A stretch of DNA of 64,000 nt from Pseudomonas nabeulensis (GTDB lineage Bacteria; Pseudomonadota; Gammaproteobacteria; Pseudomonadales; Pseudomonadaceae). Where the stretch lies: NCBI RefSeq assembly GCF_004682045.1, contig NZ_QUZT01000009.1, positions 62,001-126,000 of the forward strand, given 5' to 3'. A program made the translations under genes and the position numbers. The notes under the pieces were generated by a model that was not told where the DNA came from, ran no database searches, and saw nothing but the letters and a program-made list of their open reading frames with translations. This document shows positions 60,010 to 64,000 of the stretch, piece by piece. The stretch's first letter is position 1. Each line of letters starts with the position of its first letter.

Positions 60010-61692
60010 ATGTTGCAGACCCGTGTTATCCCGCCCGCCGAAGGCGCGTACCAATACCCGTTGTTGATCAAACGCCTGTTGATGTCCGGGGCCCGCTACG
60101 AGAAAACCCGGGAAATCGTCTACCGCGACAAGCTGCGTTACACCTATCCCACCCTGATCGAGCGCGTCGCCCGCCTGGCCAATGTGTTGACCGCAGCCGG
60201 TGTGAAGGCCGGTGACACCGTGGCGGTGATGGACTGGGACAGCCACCGTTACCTGGAATGCATGTTCGCCATCCCGATGATCGGCGCGGTGATCCACACC
60301 ATCAACGTGCGCCTGTCGCCGGAACAGATTCTCTACACCATGAACCACGCCGAGGACCGCTTTGTGCTGGTCAACAGCGAGTTCGTGGGGCTTTACCAGG
60401 CCATCGCCGGGCAGCTCACCACAGTCGACAAGACCTTGCTGCTCACCGACGGTGAATCGAAAACCGCGGAATTACCCAACCTGGTCGGCGAGTACGAAAC
60501 CCTGCTGGCCGCCGCCAGCCCCCAGTACGACTTCCAGGACTTCGACGAACACTCCGTCGCCACCACCTTCTACACCACCGGCACCACCGGCAACCCCAAG
60601 GGCGTGTACTTCACCCATCGCCAACTGGTGCTGCACACCATCGGCGTGGCCACCATCATGGGCAGCGTCGACAGCGTGCGGCTGTTGGGCACCAACGACG
60701 TATACATGCCGATCACGCCGATGTTCCACGTGCACGCCTGGGGCCTGCCGTATGTGGCGACCATGCTCGGCTTGAAACAGGTCTACCCCGGCCGCTACGA
60801 CCCGGAATACCTGGTGGAGCTGTGGCGCAAGGAAAAGGTCACCTTCTCCCATTGCGTGCCGACCATCCTGCAAATGGTGCTCAACGCCAAGGCCGCCCAA
60901 GGCGTGGACTTTGGCGGCTGGAAAATCGTCATCGGCGGCAGCGCACTCAACCGCACGCTGTACGAAGCCTCCAAGGCCCGGGGGATCCAACTGACGGCCG
61001 CGTACGGCATGTCCGAGACCGGGCCGCTGGTGTCCTGCGCCCACCTCAACGAAGAGTTGATGGCCGGCACCGAGGATGAGCGCACCACCTACCGCATCAA
61101 GGCCGGCGTGCCGGGGCCGTTGGTGGAAGCGGCGATTGTCGATGGCGACGGCAACTTCCTGCCTGCCGATGGCGAGTCTCAGGGCGAACTGGTCTTGCGC
61201 GCGCCGTGGCTCACCGAGGGCTATTACAGAGAGCCGGAGAAGGGCGCCGAGCTGTGGGCCGGCGGCTGGATGCACACCGGCGATGTGGCCACGCTGGATG
61301 CGTTTGGTGTGATCGACATCCGCGACCGCATCAAGGACGTGATCAAGACCGGCGGCGAGTGGGTCTCGTCCCTGGCCCTCGAAGACCTGGTCAGCCGTCA
61401 CCCGGCGGTACGCGAAGTAGCGGTAGTGGGTATTGCCGATCCCCAGTGGGGTGAGCGCCCGTTTGCGTTGCTGGTGGTGCGTGATGGCCATGTGATATGC
61501 GCTCGCGAGCTTAAGGAGCACCTCAAGCCCTTCGTTGAATTGGGCCACCTGAGCAAGTGGGCGATTCCAAGCCAGATCGCCGTTGTTACGGAAATTCCCA
61601 AGACCAGCGTAGGCAAGCTCGACAAAAAACGTATCCGTATCGACATCATCGAGTGGCAGGCCAACAACAGCACGTTCCTGTCCACACTGTGA
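60010..61692 (+). CDS. Fatty acid-CoA ligase (AMP-forming)
   Basis: A 560-residue ANL-superfamily enzyme activating a fatty acid through acyl-adenylate. Motifs in order: YTTGTTGNPKGVYFTH P-loop (about residue 191), AYGMSETGPL (about 331), GWMHTGDVA (about 419), DRIKDVIKTGGEW (about 438) and C-terminal Lys in SVGKLDKK. Resembles the medium/long-chain group near AlkK. It precedes DUF1302/DUF1329 genes, hinting at use of a hydrophobic substrate. Confidence 0.88.
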   Translation: MLQTRVIPPAEGAYQYPLLIKRLLMSGARYEKTREIVYRDKLRYTYPTLIERVARLANVLTAAGVKAGDTVAVMDWDSHRYLECMFAIPMIGAVIHTINVRLSPEQILYTMNHAEDRFVLVNSEFVGLYQAIAGQLTTVDKTLLLTDGESKTAELPNLVGEYETLLAAASPQYDFQDFDEHSVATTFYTTGTTGNPKGVYFTHRQLVLHTIGVATIMGSVDSVRLLGTNDVYMPITPMFHVHAWGLPYVATMLGLKQVYPGRYDPEYLVELWRKEKVTFSHCVPTILQMVLNAKAAQGVDFGGWKIVIGGSALNRTLYEASKARGIQLTAAYGMSETGPLVSCAHLNEELMAGTEDERTTYRIKAGVPGPLVEAAIVDGDGNFLPADGESQGELVLRAPWLTEGYYREPEKGAELWAGGWMHTGDVATLDAFGVIDIRDRIKDVIKTGGEWVSSLALEDLVSRHPAVREVAVVGIADPQWGERPFALLVVRDGHVICARELKEHLKPFVELGHLSKWAIPSQIAVVTEIPKTSVGKLDKKRIRIDIIEWQANNSTFLSTL

Positions 61693-62025
61693 CCCCCTTC
61701 GCCGCGCCCGTTCGGGCGCGGCAATGCTCTATCTCAAGCCTTTACTTGTGATTTGCCAATTTTCAGCCATCCTTGCCGCGCCGACCTTCGTCGGTGTGGC
61801 GAAAGGGTTGAGGCAGACGGGTCGGTGCTACAAATCACACTTTAGAGGGATCAAGCGCTACCCCCTGCTGGCTATAGTCCCCCTCAGAGTTTTTCAAGGA
61901 TGTTGCGCTTCGGGCCATGGGGGCTCGGTTGCCGTGCGGCATTGGAATCGTTGTATTCCGGCCGTTACATGCATCCACAAGAACGAACTCTCTGCCATAA
62001 CAATAATGCACATGGAGTAGCGTCG
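61693..62025. other. 333-bp gap between CoA ligase and DUF1302 genes
   Basis: Starts with a perfect 10-bp hairpin GCCGCGCCCG / CGGGCGCGGC (61701-61722) just after the ligase stop, with no T run. The rest has no gene I can support. It probably holds the promoter of the DUF1302 gene, but no clear -35/-10 pair stands out. Confidence 0.6.
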
Positions 62026-63897
62026 ATGACCTCAGTAAACCAGTTCTGGCGCCGGGCAAGACTGCCCGTGGCCGTCAGCCTCGCCTCTACGCTCGCCGGG
62101 CCCGCATTCGGCGTCAGTTTCAACATCGGTGAAATCGAAGGTAGCTTTGACTCGTCGCTTTCCGTGGGTGCGAGCTGGTCGACAGCCAAGCCCAACCGCG
62201 ATCTGATCGGCGCCAACAACGGTGGCAGGGGCCTGTCCCAGACCTCCGATGACGGCCACTTGAACTTCAAGCGTGGAGAGACCTTCTCGAAGATCTTCAA
62301 GGGCATTCACGACCTGGAACTGAAATACGGCGATACCGGTGTGTTTGTGCGGGGCAAGTATTGGTATGACTTTGAGCTCAAGGACGAAAGCCGTCCGTTC
62401 AAGGACATCAGCGACAACAACCGCAAAGAGGGCGCCAAATCCTCCGGCGGGCAGATTCTCGATGCGTTTATCTACCACAACTACAACGTTGCCGATTTGC
62501 CAGGGTCGGTGCGTTTCGGCAAGCAGGTGGTGAGTTGGGGTGAAAGTACCTTCATCGGCGGCGGCATTAACTCCATCAACCCGATCGACGTGTCGGCGTT
62601 CCGTCGTCCGGGCGCGGAAATCAAGGAAGGCTTGATTCCGGTCAACATGTTCTATGTGTCGCAAACCCTGACGGATAATTTGTCGGCAGAGGCGTTCTAT
62701 CAGTTGGAATGGGACCAGACCGTCACGGACAACTGCGGAACGTTTTTCTCCCAGCCGGATATTATTTCGGATGGTTGCACCGATAACCTTCGTGTATTGA
62801 ACAAGCGTTCGCGGATTCCAGCTGCGGCGTATCCGACCCTTAATGCCTTTGGCGTCGATGTCAACGAAGAGGGTGTGAAAGTTGCCCGTGGCGCCGACAG
62901 GGATGCCCGTGACAGTGGTCAGTTTGGGGTTGCGTTCCATTACAACTTTGAGCCGTTGGACACGGAGTTTGGTGCTTACTTCATGAATTACCATAGCCGC
63001 GCGCCGATTTTCAGCGCTCGCGGTGCCTCCCAATCGCTCTATAACCTGCTCAACAACCCTGGCACACCTGCGGCGCTGAGGCAGTTGGCGCCGGTGATCA
63101 TTGCCGGTAATTCGCAATACTTCGTCGAGTACCCGGAAGACATTCGCCTCTATGGCTTGAGCTTTTCCACGACCCTGCCCACGGGGACGGCCTGGAGCGG
63201 TGAGCTGAGCTATCGGCCGAATGCTCCGGTTCAGTTGAACTCGACGGATATTCTGTTTGCCGGTGTCACTCCTTTGAATGGCTACTCCAATGCCTCCGTG
63301 CTCAAAGGCGTTCCAGGGCAGGATCTCAATGGTTACAAGCGCAAGGAAATCACTCAGTTCCAAACCACATTTACACACTTCTTTGACCAGGTGATGGGCG
63401 CAAGCCGTTTGACCACTGTGGGCGAAATTGGCGTCACGCATGTCGGTGGACTGGAAAGTAAATCCAAGACTCGTTATGGCCGCGACCCGGTTTTTGGCCC
63501 TGGTAGCCTGCCTGCCGGGTTCTGTAATGCCCTCAACACCTCGACCGCCGGTGGTGCTGGCGTGCCCGTTGCGGATCTGAATACCAATTGCAACAACGAC
63601 GGCTTTACCACAGCCACCTCCTGGGGCTATCGCGCCCGTGCGATCTGGGAATACCCGGACGTGTTCGCCGGCGTCAACCTCAAGCCGAGTGTGGCGTGGT
63701 CTCACGACGTCAAAGGTTACTCGCCAGGCCCTGGCGGCAACTTTGAAGAAGGGCGCAAGGCGGTCAGCCTGGGTGTGGATGCCGAGTACCAAAACACCTA
63801 CACCGTCGGTTTGAACTACACCAACTTCTTTGGTGGCAAGTTCAGCACGGTGGACGACCGCGATTTCATCGCCCTGAGCGCCGGCGTGAACTTCTAA
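62026..63897 (+). CDS. DUF1302 domain outer-membrane protein
   Basis: A 623-residue protein with a signal peptide (cut near LAGPAFG) and long beta-rich sequence ending in an aromatic ...SAGVNF, typical of outer-membrane barrels. The start SFNIGEIEGSFDSSLSVGASWS is the DUF1302 hallmark. ATG 62026 follows GGAG by 8 nt. The family travels with DUF1329 and is linked to uptake or surface handling of hydrophobic compounds; no biochemical role is proven. Confidence 0.88.
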   Translation: MTSVNQFWRRARLPVAVSLASTLAGPAFGVSFNIGEIEGSFDSSLSVGASWSTAKPNRDLIGANNGGRGLSQTSDDGHLNFKRGETFSKIFKGIHDLELKYGDTGVFVRGKYWYDFELKDESRPFKDISDNNRKEGAKSSGGQILDAFIYHNYNVADLPGSVRFGKQVVSWGESTFIGGGINSINPIDVSAFRRPGAEIKEGLIPVNMFYVSQTLTDNLSAEAFYQLEWDQTVTDNCGTFFSQPDIISDGCTDNLRVLNKRSRIPAAAYPTLNAFGVDVNEEGVKVARGADRDARDSGQFGVAFHYNFEPLDTEFGAYFMNYHSRAPIFSARGASQSLYNLLNNPGTPAALRQLAPVIIAGNSQYFVEYPEDIRLYGLSFSTTLPTGTAWSGELSYRPNAPVQLNSTDILFAGVTPLNGYSNASVLKGVPGQDLNGYKRKEITQFQTTFTHFFDQVMGASRLTTVGEIGVTHVGGLESKSKTRYGRDPVFGPGSLPAGFCNALNTSTAGGAGVPVADLNTNCNNDGFTTATSWGYRARAIWEYPDVFAGVNLKPSVAWSHDVKGYSPGPGGNFEEGRKAVSLGVDAEYQNTYTVGLNYTNFFGGKFSTVDDRDFIALSAGVNF

Positions 63898-63937
63898 GCA
63901 CACTCTTTGCAGATGCATTTTCAGGAAGAACCAGAAC

Positions 63938-64000
63938 ATGAAAATAAGTAAAAATCTGTTGCACGTGGGTGTGCTTGGGCTGTCGATCCTGGCGAGTAAC
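63938..64000 (+). CDS. Probable DUF1329 outer-membrane lipoprotein-like gene (3' partial)
   Basis: Only the first 21 codons are in the window: MKISKNLLHVGVLGLSILAS, a clear signal-peptide start. AGGAAG lies about 11 nt before the ATG. I call DUF1329 only because that gene regularly follows DUF1302; the visible residues cannot prove it. Confidence 0.55.
   Translation, partial: MKISKNLLHVGVLGLSILASN

Noticed and set aside
62032..63939. 635-codon open frame on the minus strand
   Set aside because: Antisense to the DUF1302 gene, whose signal peptide, ribosome site and family start are clear.

Overview
The window is an ordinary chromosomal stretch of a Pseudomonas from the fluorescens group. Three things show this. 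Gene order from gatBAC through hisC follows, from memory, the PA4484-PA4447 region of P. aeruginosa. The mqo-hpt-upp-uraA block likewise follows PA4640-PA4647. The gaps carry paired inverted REP elements (REPINs) with the GTGGGAGGGGGCTTGCCCCC core typical of P. fluorescens relatives. I saw no tRNA, rRNA, CRISPR array, prophage, insertion sequence or plasmid gene.

Layout. 0-5.2 kb: galactarate/glucarate catabolic cluster (kdgD, semialdehyde dehydrogenase, gudP-type permease, garD). 5.3-8.3 kb: AEC carrier, carboxymuconolactone-decarboxylase-like protein, Ca/Na antiporter, short RlpA-like lipoprotein. 8.4-11.7 kb: gatCAB amidotransferase on the minus strand, divergent from mreBCD-maf-rng-yhdP-nitrilase-tldD (11.9-23 kb). 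23-25 kb: yjgA (darP) lies convergent to tldD and divergent from pmbA. 25.1-29 kb: Fur-box-controlled fagA-fumC-orfX-sodA, followed by a ZIP transporter. 29-36 kb, minus strand: envelope and nitrogen-PTS block (kdsD-kdsC-lptC-lptA-lptB, rpoN-hpf-ptsN-rapZ-ptsO). 36.3-39.7 kb: mlaFEDCB phospholipid transport and ibaG. 39.7-44.4 kb: murA, hisG, hisD, hisC. 44.5-50.2 kb: uraA-upp on the minus strand, then hpt, a WbuC cupin, small unknown genes and mqo. 50.2-59.7 kb: many short conserved genes, a YajG lipoprotein, an acyltransferase, a YedK/HMCES-like protein, an M48 metalloprotease, a GDT1-family Mn exporter behind a yybP-ykoY riboswitch, rsmC, a hydroxyacid dehydrogenase and a LysE exporter. 60-64 kb: fatty-acid CoA ligase, a DUF1302 outer-membrane protein, and the first 21 codons of what is probably its DUF1329 partner.

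Functional themes. Much of the window builds or maintains the cell envelope: Mre elongasome, YhdP and Mla lipid transport, KdsD/KdsC/LptCAB for LPS, MurA. Iron-sparing metabolism (FumC, Mn-SOD) and Mn homeostasis (riboswitch plus exporter) are the clearest regulated modules.

The window holds no obvious new defence or mobile system. Points most worth a second look: the Mn riboswitch; a YedK/HMCES homologue in which conserved Asn and His appear to have exchanged places; mreC, which has no ATG or GTG start but a perfectly placed Shine-Dalgarno before an ATT codon; a T7 tract at the probable upp start site; REPINs carrying the same 16-nt interruption at two loci; and a terminator-like hairpin between hisG and hisD.
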